Source: an uncultured Planctomycetaceae bacterium (lineage in GTDB: Bacteria; Planctomycetota; Planctomycetia; Planctomycetales; Planctomycetaceae). From it: a stretch of DNA of 64,000 nt. Position numbers and translations under genes: made by a program. Numbering within the stretch: position 1 is the first letter of the stretch; each line of letters starts with the position of its first letter. A model generated the notes under the pieces. That model was not told the DNA's origin. It saw only the letters and a program-made list of their open reading frames with translations, and did not search any database. Shown piece by piece: positions 16,529-29,497 of the stretch. Location: contig CALSLT010000026.1 in the NCBI GenBank assembly GCA_943787265.1, positions 111,050-175,049 on the forward strand, in the 5' to 3' direction.

Positions 16529-19500
16529 GCTGTTACTGCGAATCGCTCCGGACGTTCTCGCGTTTCTCGGCGCTTCGGTCGTACTCGCCGGCTGTGGATT
16601 GTTCGGAATGCGTTGTTGCCGAAAACGGTCTGCGGCAACTCGGCACGCAATCGGAATGGCGGCTGTCGTTTTGATTCTGGCGAGTCCGTTTTGTCGCCGA
16701 TTACTTCCGGACTGGGGCGGGTTTTCTGCTCCAGAAATGACAGCTCCGACTGCCGGAACGCTCGTCGAGTTGCCCGTGTCGATCACCGAAAATCCGGTCG
16801 ATGTGATCGGCGGGTTGAATGTCGTGAAGCTGCCTTCACTGCAGGAAGCCGCAGGCACTTCTCGTACACCCAGCGGACTTCAGGGTAGGGCGAAGAATCA
16901 AGTTCATCGCGAGAATGGTCTGACCGCTGCTCCGACTTCGAAAATCGGAACGCAGAAGGACACGGACGCGATCGTGGGCCGGCAGGACGAACAACCAAAT
17001 CCGTGGCGGGAACATGATTTCCAGCAGAGTCAAACACTGCATGGCATGGATTCGATGCTGCCGGGTTCGACGAGTCTGGTCTTGCTTTGGCTGGTGGGGT
17101 TCACTGTTGGAGTGCTCTTGATCGGGTTATCGATTTTGCGACTGTTCTGGTCCGTAAGACGCGGCGAGGACCAGCACAGTGACGAAGCGCTTGTCACAAC
17201 GGTCAGCCACTTAGCGAGGGAACTTGGCGTCGATCCGATTAATGTGCAGATCTCTGGCGATGTCACGATGCCCTCGGTTTGGGGATCTGGCATTCCCTGG
17301 CTGGTACTTCCAAAGACGGCTCACGAATGGTCGACTGAGCGTCTGCAGATGGTGCTTGCTCACGAACTTGCCCACGTAAAACGAGGCGACTGGTTTTGGT
17401 TGTTGCTGCTGCGACTGGCTCAGGCTACTTGCTGGATCAATCCACTGATCTGGCTGCTCGGCCGACGCATACTCATTGAATGCGAGCGTGCTTGTGACGA
17501 CCGCGTTGTCACAGAAGGAGTGCGGAGCACCGAGTATTCCCGAGCGTTGCTGGAGATCGTGACCGCAGCTCATGCGCCGGTTTCAGCGACTGCGATCCCG
17601 ATGGCTCACTTCAACGATCTCGACGAGCGAATTCGCTCCGTGCTCGACTTGACTCACTCACGAACTGGCGCCAGCCGAATGGCACTAGCGGTGACGGTGC
17701 TGGTCCTGGTGGCCGTTGTCGTGCCGATAACGACCGTGCGAGCTTTGACACGCGATGAGTTACCACCGTTTCGCCCCATCAGAAACTTTGTCGACGGCAG
17801 TTACGTGGAGCTCGTCGCAATTGGTTCCGACCCGACTGATTCGGATAGCAAGCCAACCTGGTGGACCGGCGACGGTGCGATAATCAACGGCGACTTTCTG
17901 AGCGCGGCGAACAACGAGTTCACGATCCGCCCAAAGGCGGAACGGGAATCGTCATCGCTTGTCATGTTTGCTCTGCGCCCCGTCATTCCATCAACGCTTC
18001 CGGCAGAGTCGCCACATATGCACTGTCAGGCTGAGCCTTCGCTGATGGCAGGAATGAATCGATCGGACAGTCGATTGCAGTTTGGCTGGGCGACATTCGA
18101 ACCGGGACAGAAACGGATCACTCTGAAGGTTGGGCTCGCAGGTCGTGACGAGGCCTCATGGGACAGTAGAGGTGAATCGGCAAAGTACAAATGGGTCGAG
18201 TTCCCCAATATCCCATTGCGACCAGACCGGGCTGCTCCGGTAGTGTCAAATCCGCTTGAAACATTTCGACCGATCGAAGTCCGACCAAACTCGGAAACGG
18301 CCGTGCATGACGTCGATGGGCGATTCGTCCGCGACGAGCCAGAACGCTTTCTGACCGGGTACGATTACTTCAGCGAGAAACCGAATCGTCGATATCAACT
18401 GCGTTGCGAATTACCAGCTTCCGTATCCGACCTAACGCTTCTAACGGCCTGGATTCGTGACTGCAGGACTGACCGTGTCGTCAGTGGTGTTTCAGGAGCA
18501 CGGGTCTTTGACATTAATGGTCGCTTGCAGTTTGTTGCGGATATGCACGTCCCGGAGAGTTTGGAAGTTGGCTATTTCCCACGATCGATCGAGGAAGTTG
18601 ACATCGAATTGCGATATCTATCTGGCCCGATGAAACCCGGCCGTTTGACGTTCAAAGGTCCGTTCGATTCCGGATCAGAATTCGCGAGCACAACACAATC
18701 CGGCACGCTGCGGGTAGAGAAACATGGCGATTCCGGTGTGCAACTATTCATAGATTTGAAACTACCATTCGATGAGCGGCACGTCTGTCTTTACGATCGC
18801 GACGGACAACGCATTCTGAAAAGTTTCAGCGGCAAGAGTGGCTCAGGCGGCCTCTCGTTACGGGAGCCACTTTGGGAACATCACCTTTCGATAAAACGCA
18901 TCGTTGCCATCACCGTGGCGGAACCAGTCAGAGTCACTCGGATTCGTCGAATCAAAGTGGCGGATGCCACGCCAGTCTCGGTTGACCCAGACATTATTCG
19001 ACAGGCGCAGGCATTCGGCATGTCGCTCAACGGCGGGCTCGATGCAAAGTTTGTCCAGAATGTCCGAAACCACCAACTGACGTCGCTGGAAGAAGTCGTT
19101 CGAGCGATGCCAGTGCTCAGGGAATCGCATTTGATAGTGCGTGCTGCGCAAATTCTTGTGCACGACGTCCGCGACCCCGAGAAGCTTACCGAGGAGCAAC
19201 AGCGTCAGGTTCTGAGTGTCTGCGGACAATGGCGACGGGCATATTCGCCGCAGATTCGAAGCTGTGGAATTCAACTTGGGTTGTGGTTGAAGACTGAAGA
19301 TGTCGTCGACGAAGCGATCACTGTGATTGCCCAGGAAGATCCCCACAGCGATTGGGGCAAGGTCGCGCACATGCTCGTTAAACGTCGGCAACGTCTCTCT
19401 GATGAGCAGCTTGAATCGATCGCGGCACTAATCGTTTCCACCAGTCGCTGGCATTCTCGCGGTAATTTGTTTCGGTGTCTGGAGCAAACGGAGCGGGCAG

Positions 19501-20111
19501 TTTGCGTGCGAATCCTAGAACGTTTCGCGGAGGCTGACGAACCGTGGCTCTGGTGGCCAGCGGTGAGAAAGCTCGCCCCGTTGCGCTGGGAAAACCGCCC
19601 TGTCTGGAAGGAGCAGTTTCGCCAGCGAGAGATGCTGTCAAACGGGTCATATTCGTTGAAAACTAAGCCCGACCACGAAGTACTCTGGAAAGAGCACGCC
19701 GCTGAACTTCTTTCTCTAGAACTCTATCGAAACGACTACGGAATTTGGGCTGAAGCCTTAGGAATGACTGATCGCTTCCTGGACGCTGAGACGGCGACAC
19801 CAATTGTGATCGAATTTCTGCGTGATCTTCTGGACGACTGGGGTGTGGGAAATGTACCCGGCTACTCACAATCGGACTGGAGTGCGGTCGACCAGTGTGT
19901 TCGGTATCTGAACCACTGGCACGGATTGAAGATTGCAGGCCTTTCATCCAGCGTCCAATTCCCGTCCGAAGAGCACGGCCACGACTGGCAAGCCATCGCA
20001 CGGGAAGCGATTGAGTGGCACGCGAACCGTGTTGGGAATCGTCAAGGATCGGATTCTGCAAAGTCAGAAAAAGAACGGTCGTCACGATCGACAGGCTTGG
20101 TTATTCCGTAG
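16521..20111 (+). CDS. M56-family membrane metallopeptidase (BlaR1/MecR1-like) with very long sensor part
   Basis: The N-terminal 420 residues contain four membrane segments (about 8-28, 40-56, 183-209, 393-415) and the zinc peptidase motif AHELAHVKRGD near residue 281, with the further acidic ligand in ECERACDDR. This is the antirepressor that cleaves the BlaI-type partner encoded just upstream. At 1196 residues it is about twice the length of BlaR1. The remaining 780 residues should be outside the membrane. They contain no SxxK penicillin-binding domain that I can see; residues about 420-800 look beta-rich and 810-1160 helical, with HEAT-like periodicity. The signal it senses is therefore unknown. 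The gene ends 4 bases from convergent mutS. Confidence 0.85.
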   Translation: MIELLLRIAPDVLAFLGASVVLAGCGLFGMRCCRKRSAATRHAIGMAAVVLILASPFCRRLLPDWGGFSAPEMTAPTAGTLVELPVSITENPVDVIGGLNVVKLPSLQEAAGTSRTPSGLQGRAKNQVHRENGLTAAPTSKIGTQKDTDAIVGRQDEQPNPWREHDFQQSQTLHGMDSMLPGSTSLVLLWLVGFTVGVLLIGLSILRLFWSVRRGEDQHSDEALVTTVSHLARELGVDPINVQISGDVTMPSVWGSGIPWLVLPKTAHEWSTERLQMVLAHELAHVKRGDWFWLLLLRLAQATCWINPLIWLLGRRILIECERACDDRVVTEGVRSTEYSRALLEIVTAAHAPVSATAIPMAHFNDLDERIRSVLDLTHSRTGASRMALAVTVLVLVAVVVPITTVRALTRDELPPFRPIRNFVDGSYVELVAIGSDPTDSDSKPTWWTGDGAIINGDFLSAANNEFTIRPKAERESSSLVMFALRPVIPSTLPAESPHMHCQAEPSLMAGMNRSDSRLQFGWATFEPGQKRITLKVGLAGRDEASWDSRGESAKYKWVEFPNIPLRPDRAAPVVSNPLETFRPIEVRPNSETAVHDVDGRFVRDEPERFLTGYDYFSEKPNRRYQLRCELPASVSDLTLLTAWIRDCRTDRVVSGVSGARVFDINGRLQFVADMHVPESLEVGYFPRSIEEVDIELRYLSGPMKPGRLTFKGPFDSGSEFASTTQSGTLRVEKHGDSGVQLFIDLKLPFDERHVCLYDRDGQRILKSFSGKSGSGGLSLREPLWEHHLSIKRIVAITVAEPVRVTRIRRIKVADATPVSVDPDIIRQAQAFGMSLNGGLDAKFVQNVRNHQLTSLEEVVRAMPVLRESHLIVRAAQILVHDVRDPEKLTEEQQRQVLSVCGQWRRAYSPQIRSCGIQLGLWLKTEDVVDEAITVIAQEDPHSDWGKVAHMLVKRRQRLSDEQLESIAALIVSTSRWHSRGNLFRCLEQTERAVCVRILERFAEADEPWLWWPAVRKLAPLRWENRPVWKEQFRQREMLSNGSYSLKTKPDHEVLWKEHAAELLSLELYRNDYGIWAEALGMTDRFLDAETATPIVIEFLRDLLDDWGVGNVPGYSQSDWSAVDQCVRYLNHWHGLKIAGLSSSVQFPSEEHGHDWQAIAREAIEWHANRVGNRQGSDSAKSEKERSSRSTGLVIP

Positions 20112-20115
20112 CTTC

Positions 20116-22737
<2,622 letters not shown>

Positions 22738-22999
22738 CGTGGCGCGGGCTTTCCGTCGAGAGTGAATGTCGTGGCTTCAAGAATTCGCAGATCCGCGAAT
22801 CGTCTCTGCCCGGACGGCGGATTTCCACTCTACGGCTCGCGTTGTCGCTCTTTCCGACTTCGGAGCAACAAATACGTTGTCAAAAGCGACGTTGACCCAG
22901 TTTTCGAAACTGCCCTATAAACCGCCGCCGCTGACACATGGCCAACGGATTGGATCATGCGCGGGCACCGCCTGCTGAATCTTGAATTGGAGTTATGCG

Positions 23000-24160
23000 A
23001 TGAGTGAAGGGAATCACGTCGCTCGAGACGCCGCCCCGGAAGAGGCCTCGAAGACCGACACGGCTCAGACACCTCGTTCTGGATCGACCTCGTTTCAGAC
23101 GAAGAAAGCCCTGATGATCTCTGCCGGCACAGCCGTCTGTGTGCTCGTCGCTGGTCTGGCTTTTCAGGCGTTTACATCGTCAAACTCAGGAACTGCTGCC
23201 GAGAGGCCTGCTCCCGGACGAACCCAGGTCGGACCGCAGCAACAGCAGGGATCGTCAGCCGCCGTGATTACACGCGACGGTCGCAGCATCAAGATTCCTC
23301 TGAAGGATCTCTACGAACGATGTGCCATGCGTGTCGGGAACGAAGTGCTCGACAGCATGATTAACCGAGCTGTGATCCAACTCGCCTGCGAAGGTGCCGG
23401 CGTTGTCGTGACTCAGGCAGAAGTCGAGCAGGAAATCACACGCATCGCCAAACAATTCAATATTCCAGTGGCGACCTGGCTGCAGATGTTGCAAAGCGAA
23501 CGAAACATCACACCCGAGCAATACAGCACTGACGTCATCTGGCCCATGCTGGCTCTGAAGAAGCTGGCCGGCGACAAGGCGCAGGTGACCGAAGAAGACA
23601 TGCACAAAGCATTCGTCCGAAACTTCGGATCGCGAGTCGAGTGCAAGATGATCATGCTGGACAACCATCGCCGAGCGAACGATGTCTGGCAGAAAGCATC
23701 GCTGAATCCAAAGGACTTCGACCGACTTGCTCGTGAGCACTCGATCGATCCAACGAGCCGAGCGATGAACGGAGCCATTCCGCCGATCGCTCGCTACTCG
23801 GGTGAACCCAAAATCGAACAGGCTGCGTTCAGCCTCAAGCCTGGCGAGATTTCTGGAATCATCCAGAAGGGACACGGCAGCTACTTCATCCTGAAGTGCG
23901 AGGGTTACACCGAGCAAATCGTGCAGAGCATCGACGAAGTTCGTGAGCAGCTACACACCGACCTGGTTGAAGAAAAAGTCCAGGAAGGTGTTGCGAAGAT
24001 GTTTGAAAACCTGAAGAAAACATCAACCGTCGACAACTTCTGGAACCACACCAGAACGGGCAACATCAGCCAGGTGTCTGGCCAGGTCAAGCCTGGGTTC
24101 AACAACGTTCGACCGGCAGCAGCCACTCGTCCAGCGACGGGCACACAGCAGCGCCGCTGA
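23000..24160 (+). CDS. Membrane-anchored parvulin-type peptidyl-prolyl isomerase (PpiC/SurA-like)
   Basis: The start is the ATG at 23000 with GGAG 8 bases upstream. The 386-residue protein has a cytoplasmic N-terminus, one membrane segment (about 37-57, LMISAGTAVCVLVAGLAF), a Gln/Pro-rich linker, a SurA-N-like helical region (about 85-200: LDSMINRAVIQLACEGAGVVVTQAE) and a parvulin domain (about 210-310: FDRLAREHSIDPTSRAMNGAIPP, AAFSLKPGEISGII). It should help fold exported proteins at the outer face of the membrane. A strong terminator follows its stop codon. The C-terminal tail is Ala/Thr/Arg-rich and probably disordered. Confidence 0.88.
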   Translation: MSEGNHVARDAAPEEASKTDTAQTPRSGSTSFQTKKALMISAGTAVCVLVAGLAFQAFTSSNSGTAAERPAPGRTQVGPQQQQGSSAAVITRDGRSIKIPLKDLYERCAMRVGNEVLDSMINRAVIQLACEGAGVVVTQAEVEQEITRIAKQFNIPVATWLQMLQSERNITPEQYSTDVIWPMLALKKLAGDKAQVTEEDMHKAFVRNFGSRVECKMIMLDNHRRANDVWQKASLNPKDFDRLAREHSIDPTSRAMNGAIPPIARYSGEPKIEQAAFSLKPGEISGIIQKGHGSYFILKCEGYTEQIVQSIDEVREQLHTDLVEEKVQEGVAKMFENLKKTSTVDNFWNHTRTGNISQVSGQVKPGFNNVRPAAATRPATGTQQRR

Positions 24161-24190
24161 TTAAGCAGTACAACTTAGACGCGACGTACA

Positions 24191-24232
24191 AAAACGCCTC
24201 GCAGGATCAACTGGTCCTGCGAGGCGTTTTTT
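24191..24232 (+). terminator. Strong rho-independent terminator
   Basis: A perfect 16-bp stem (arms 24191-24206 and 24215-24230) with an 8-base loop is followed by a run of six T. It lies 30 bases past the parvulin gene stop. The A-run before the left arm means it can also end transcription from the convergent TadA-type gene. Confidence 0.93.
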
Positions 24233-24256
24233 ATTGTCAGACTGTTAGACGATTCG

Positions 24257-26210
24257 TCAAAGGAATCGCGAGACTCGACCATTCGCCGGGTCGACCGGAC
24301 CGTCTTCATCGTCGACGAACTTTTCTTCCTGACCGTACAGGAATTCAAGCTTCAACAGGTCCTTCTCGATCAACGATTCCGCAAACGTTGGCATGTAGCC
24401 TGTCGGCGTCAGCGACTTTCCATTTCGGTAGTTAAAGATGTCGTGTACGACCAGGTCGTTGCGGTCAGGATCGTATCCTGCGATTTCAGAAATCTGAGTG
24501 ACGACGCGCTTGCCGCCGGGTTTTCGGTCGATCTGCACGATGATGTCGATGGCCGAGGCGATCTGACGCTGAATCGAAACCACCGGCAGCTCGACAGCCA
24601 TCAGCACCAGGATTTCCAGTCGCTTCAGAACATCGATCGTGCTGTTGGCATGGATGGTCGTCATCGATCCGTCGTGGCCGGTGTTCATGGCCTGGAGCAT
24701 GTCCAACGCTTCGGCGCCGCGACATTCGCCGACGATTACCCGGTCGGGTCGCATTCGCAGTGCATTTTTCACAAGGTCGCGAATGTTGTACTCGCCGACG
24801 CCTTCGACGTTGGCCTGCTTTGACTCCAGCGTGACGACGTGCTCCTGGTGGAGTTGCAGTTCTGTCGTGTCTTCAATCGTGACGATGCGTTCTCGATGCG
24901 GGACGAAGCTCGAAAGGACGTTCAACATCGTCGTTTTACCCGTACCGGTTCCGCCGCTGACCAGCACGTTTTTTCGATCCACGACGCACGCTCGGATAAA
25001 CATCGCAGCCGCGGACGTGACCGATTGTTTTTCGATAAGATCGTCCATCGTGAAGCGGTACGCAGGGAACTTTCGAATCGTCAGACACGGGCCGCGCACG
25101 GCCAATGGCGGAATGATCGCGTTGACGCGTGATCCGTCAGGAAGTCGAGCATCGACCAGCGGCTGACTTTTGTCGATGCGTCGCCCGACTCCAGCAACGA
25201 TTCGTTCGATGATCGATTCCGTAACCTTGTCAGAAAGAAACCGTCGTCCGGAAAGTTCCAGGACGCCTTCGCGTTCGACGTAAATCTGGTCGCTCTTGAC
25301 GACCATGATTTCAGTGATGGTTGGTGCTCGCAGAAGATCCTGCAGCGGGCCAAATCCGAAAACCGTGTCCTTCAGATCTTTCTTGAGACGTCGCAGGATG
25401 ATGTACCGACTGAACTCGCGGTGGAGGTGCGGCCGAACGAGAGGAAAAACATCGGCAAACTTGTATTCCGTCCGCTGAATCTGCGAACTGAGATCCGGTT
25501 GGCCGTCGAGTTCCAGTCGCTCCCGAATGAACAGCATCAGATTCTCGAGTTCTGTTTCACGTTCGGGGACGAGCGTCTGCGGAACGTCGTACTCGTTCCA
25601 TGTGAGCCGAGCCAGGCTGTCCAGCGTGCTGCGGTCGCTTTCGAGAATCAGTTGGTTGATCGTGAGGTCTCGAAGGCTCAGGCCGATTACCTCTTCGAGT
25701 AGCGCGATATTCTCTGGACCAAACAGATTCAACTCACGGCACACATCTTCAATGTGCCGTTCGAGCAACAGAATGCTTTCGTTGTCGCCGAGTCGGTTGG
25801 CTTCGAGTTCGTACAGGTCGAAACGTTCCAGCAACCGGCGATGCACGCGCAATTCCAGATCGGCCATGATCGAACGAAGGTGCGCTTCCAGCTCCGCACG
25901 GCTGATCGGTGCGGCCTCTTCCGATTCGAACGTCAGCGTGAACGGCCCGATGCGGACCGTTTCTCCCCGCGGCGAACCCGACGCTCTGGCCGCCCATCAC
26001 TTCGGTGTCGCCGACCATGCAACTGTTGATGCCGACGTTTTCGAACTGCAACTTTCCGTCGTCACTTCGGACGATCGCTTGCCGCTTGGAAACCAGCGGG
26101 CTTTGCAGCGTCAACACATTGGCCCGGTCACGACCAACGGAGATTTCAGACTCGTCGGTTTCGATCTGCTGACGACGACTGTCGTGAACCTTGTTAAACC
26201 AGATTTTCAT
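24257..26210 (-). CDS. FHA-CpaF/TadA ATPase fusion, split by one frameshift
   Basis: An intact frame at 24257-25867 encodes a 536-residue secretion ATPase of the CpaF/TadA type: Walker A SGGTGTGKTTMLN, TIEDTTELQLHQEHVV, RMRPDRVIVGECRG and the His box NTGHDGSMTTIHANS. Upstream, the frame from the ATG at 26210 encodes an FHA-like domain (SEISVGRDRANVLTLQSPLVSKRQA) that runs out of frame at a C4 tract (25967-25970). Dropping one base joins the two as FAAGETVRIGPFTLTFESEEAAP, exactly the last FHA strands, leading without a break into the ATPase. I therefore read one protein of about 650 residues: phosphothreonine-binding FHA plus hexameric ATPase. Other tad or pilus genes are absent nearby. The frameshift may be a sequence error. 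Confidence 0.85.
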
Positions 26211-26249
26211 GCCGGCCGATTCTTAGAGAGTTACACAACTGAATTCAGG

Positions 26250-27171
26250 TTACGCCGGTGGCTGATCGACGTTGTTCTGGAAGTCCGCGAAGCCTGTATC
26301 GACAGCCTTGTCTTCAACTTCTTCGTCGAGATAGTCGCCCTCGTCGGAGAGCCCTTCGTCATCGTCAGCCAGCATTTCGACTGAGTCCTCATCCGGAGTG
26401 AACGCGTTTCCCCGGTCGAAGACAACAGTTTCTTCATCGATTTCGGCGTCCTCCCGCAACGACAAGCGGTTCCGTCGCCGTATTGTCCGACTCTTCCGAC
26501 GCTTTGGTGTCGACTGGTACCGGGTCCGCATTTTCGGAAGCAGCTTTGTTCTTCTTACCAAACATGCCGAACAGAGACTTCATCTTGCCTGACGATTGCT
26601 CCACGGCGGCGCCGCTTCTGCAACTTCCGCGTCATCAGGTTCCAGCGTGCCGACATTGGTTTCTGCAAACTCATCAACGTCGGAATCGTCATACGGAAGA
26701 AGTTCCTCGTCATCTGCAGGTGCGAGAAACCGATCAGTGTCGGCTTCGTCGGTCGCAACTTCTTCGACCTCACCAACAACGTCTGCAGCATCAGGAGTTG
26801 GTGTTTTTAGCCGGAAGATCTTCCAGCCGTTCTGGAGAATCGGCGGGTTCGAGCATTGCCGGCTCGATAGCCGCACCGTCAAATTCCACCTTGATAACAA
26901 GCGGGCCGATCTGAACCATGTCGCCTGAGGTCAGCCGTGCGTCAACGTTGGGCGCTATTTGCTGGTTGTTGATGAGCGTGCCATTGCCGCTGCCAAGGTC
27001 TCGGACAGCAACTTCCGACTGACCGATCACAAGCTGGCAGTGTTTGCGGCTGACATCGTTGGAAAGAACTCGCAGGTCACAGTCTTCGCCACGACCGATC
27101 ACGACGTCGCGTTCGACGACAACGCGTTTCTCGGGCTTCTTCGGTGCCCGTACAAAAAGTGTCACCTTCAT
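26250..27171 (-). pseudogene. FHA-domain protein with acidic tail, three apparent frameshifts
   Basis: The ATG at 27171 starts a clear FHA domain (VVIGRGEDCDLRVLSNDVSRKHCQ, then DLGSGNGTLINNQQI; residues about 1-100). The conserved Arg, Ser and His of the phosphopeptide site are present. The frame then stops, but acidic low-complexity coding sequence continues in other frames to a stop at 26250. Three single-base corrections restore one frame: at a T5 tract (26804-26808), near 26602-26612, and at a C3 tract (26453-26455). The rebuilt protein is about 305 residues, with a hydrophilic Asp/Glu-rich C-terminus and an internal MKSLFGMFGKKNKA segment. It sits between the AAA+ regulator and the FHA-ATPase on one strand, with short gaps. 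Sequence error or real decay are both possible. Confidence 0.7.
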
Positions 27172-27217
27172 GAAAACTGCCTCTTCCGACTGCGATTTCG
27201 CCGAAACCGAACCGGAC

Positions 27218-28647
27218 CTAATTTTCTGAATCAGAAAGTCCCAGCGTTTCCATCCGACGATAGAGACTTGGGCGAGTGATTTTCAATAAGCGAGCGGCCA
27301 TTGTCTTGTTGCCCTTCGCCTGTTCGAGAGCCCGCTCAATCTGCTCCCGCTCGACTCGCTGTAGTAGTGGGTCCAGGGCTTCGATTGGCCCATCAGCAAT
27401 CGGGCCCAGCCGTTGAGCATCCAGCCCCGTTCTTAGTCGAAACGGCAGGTGGTCGGAGCGAATCACCGGCCCGTCCGAATTGCAAAGCGCTTCGTAGATT
27501 ACTTCGTCGAGTTCGTCGAGATTGCCCGGCCAGTTGTACTCTTCAAACTGAGACCAGACTTCCGCAGAAAAACCGGTCACCTGTTTCGATCGGTCATGGT
27601 TTCGCTGCTCCAGAAAATGCTGAGCAAGGATCTTCAGATCGTCCATCCGGTGCCGGAGAGGCAGCAACTCAATCTGGACCGAAGTCAGCAGGTAGTAGAA
27701 TTCGTCAGATATTTGCTCGTCCGTGCGAGCATCCTCAAGGCCGATGCGACTCGACGAAAGAAGTCTGACGTTCGCGCGAAAGTCGGCACCGCGCGCCGAT
27801 GCCACAAAGTCAACCAGCCGCTGCTGAACGTCGCGTGGCAGACTGTCGACATCGTCCAGAAACACGCAGCCTGGCTGCAGAGCTGCGATCGGCAATCGTT
27901 CGCCCCAGTCGGCTTCCACAAGTCGGCGAATGGCTTCGTGCAATTCGCGAGGTGGCATCAGTCGGCATTGAATCGGCACGAAAGCCTGTTGACCAAGATC
28001 GCTCGTATAATGAATTGTGCGGGCGATGTGCTCCTTGCCGGTTCCCTTCTCACCGCAAATGTGAACCGTCGCTCGCGACTGACGCGCCGCTTCGACCTGA
28101 TCAATCACGCGTTTCATCGAAACGCTGTTTGTCAGAATCGAGTCTTCGCCGTAACGCTGCCGCAATTCATGACGCAGTGCTGCGAGTTCCGCGTGGACCT
28201 GTGTGACGATGCTGGTGTCGGTGCCTGCTGGTTTTGTCGGAATTCTGTGGACGATGCCCATGACAAAGTCAACCTGCCCCGTCGGTGTCGAGCGGGGTAG
28301 AAATGGAACCATTCGCGGAGCTGTCTGGCCCGACTTTCGATGAACGAACTGGCGAACAAGCTCGCGCGGGTTCTCCGTCAATCGTTTCCTGAGGCGGGCA
28401 CAACGCGCCAGTCAATGCTTCGATTGACGCCGCCTCGCCGGATGACGCAAAATTCACAAACGCTGCCGACAACTTCCGGCAGAGTCCCATCCGGTCAGCG
28501 TCTGGCAGCCTTCGTTCAGAAAGACGACCCGTCGCTGAGAATCCACCAGAAACATCGGCGAATCGACAGCGTTGATCGCCTGCTTCAAACCGAATCTTTT
28601 TCCCGGGATGCTCGTTTCGCCACGATGCTCGTTCCGACAGAAGTCAT
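27218..28647 (-). CDS. PAS / AAA+ / Fis-type HTH regulator without GAFTGA motif (frameshifted N-terminus)
   Basis: The intact part, 27218-28381, encodes a divergent NtrC-type AAA+ domain: Walker A CGEKGTGKEHIA, Walker B GCVFLDDVD, and WPGNLDELDEVIYEAL. A C-terminal Fis-like helix-turn-helix follows (QIERALEQAKGNKTMAARLL, then KITRPSLYRRM). The GAFTGA loop that contacts sigma-54 is missing; the stretch where it should lie reads RLVEADWGERLPIAALQPG. Upstream, in shifted frames back to an ATG at 28647, is a PAS domain (AINAVDSPMFLVDSQRRVVF, then LNEGCQTLTGWDSA). That ATG overlaps the permease stop codon as ATGA. I infer a sensor-regulator that does not activate sigma-54. At least three single-base shifts interrupt the PAS part. 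Confidence 0.75.
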
Positions 28648-29497
28648 CTCACCTGAGTAGGGTATGACAAGCACAACGCCGGCATACCTTCTTCGTCAAT
28701 CCTCACTTCGTATCGTACCAGGCGGTTCAGAATGAAAGCTCCAACGATGCTGACAGCTCCGAAGATTGTAATGCCCAGCAGCGTCGACGCGATGACGGCT
28801 GCAAACAGCTCGTCCGTCCGCATCTGACTGGTGTTTCGACCGATCAGGAATCCCAGCCCGTAATCGTTGACGCCGAACCCGGCAAATATCTCCGACCAAA
28901 GCTCCTACGACGGACAGACCGCTCGAGGTTCTGGCCCCCGGTAATCAAATGTGGGACTGCGTTCGGCAGTCGAAGTTTCAACCAGATTTGCCAGCGACTG
29001 GCCCGGTTCAGGCGGAACAGGTCAAGCAGTTCAGGATCGACGGCCAGCATGCCAGTCGTCGTTGAAGTGATGATTGGAAACAGGCTGATCACAAACGTAA
29101 TGATCACGATGCTGCGAAAACCGGATCCGAACCAGTTAATGACCACGGAGCGATGGCGACAATGGGAACCGTCTGAAGGAAAAATGGCATTACGGGTAGC
29201 AACTGATCCGAATCAATCGCGACTGTGAAAAGAAAAAAGCGATCACGACGCCAGCAACCAGGCTGGCTGCAAACCCCGATAGCGCAGCCGCAGCCGACAC
29301 CTTCGTAGCAGCCGCGATTTTCCAAACGTTGAATACGCAGCCGTGGCTACTCGAACAGGGCTCGGAACCAGGAACGGTTTCAGATCAAACCACCAAACGC
29401 TGAACTGCCACAAGCTAAGCAGCACGACCAGCAGAATCAGCGGCGGAGCAACTGCTCGCAAAACTGGAGCGAGTTTCGATTTCGAAGAGTCAGGCAT
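28644..29497 (-). pseudogene. ABC transporter permease (SsuC/TauC type), multiple frameshifts
   Basis: Pieces in all three frames join into one BPD_transp_1-type permease of about 285 residues: APPLILLVVLLSLWQFSVWW, PFLVPSPVRVATAAYSTFGK, SAAAALSGFAASLVAGVVIA, VMPFFLQTVPIVAIAP, VIITFVISLFPIITSTTTGM, LLDLFRLNRASRWQIWLKLR, and the last membrane segment before RLVRYEVRIDEEG. The start ATG (29497) overlaps the ATPase stop as TGATG, and the stop overlaps the next gene as ATGA, so it is a true operon member. At least five single-base shifts (near 29320, 29190, 29143, 28930 and 28900) break the frame. The even conservation of the pieces argues for sequence errors, but if the shifts are real the transporter is dead. 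Confidence 0.75.
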
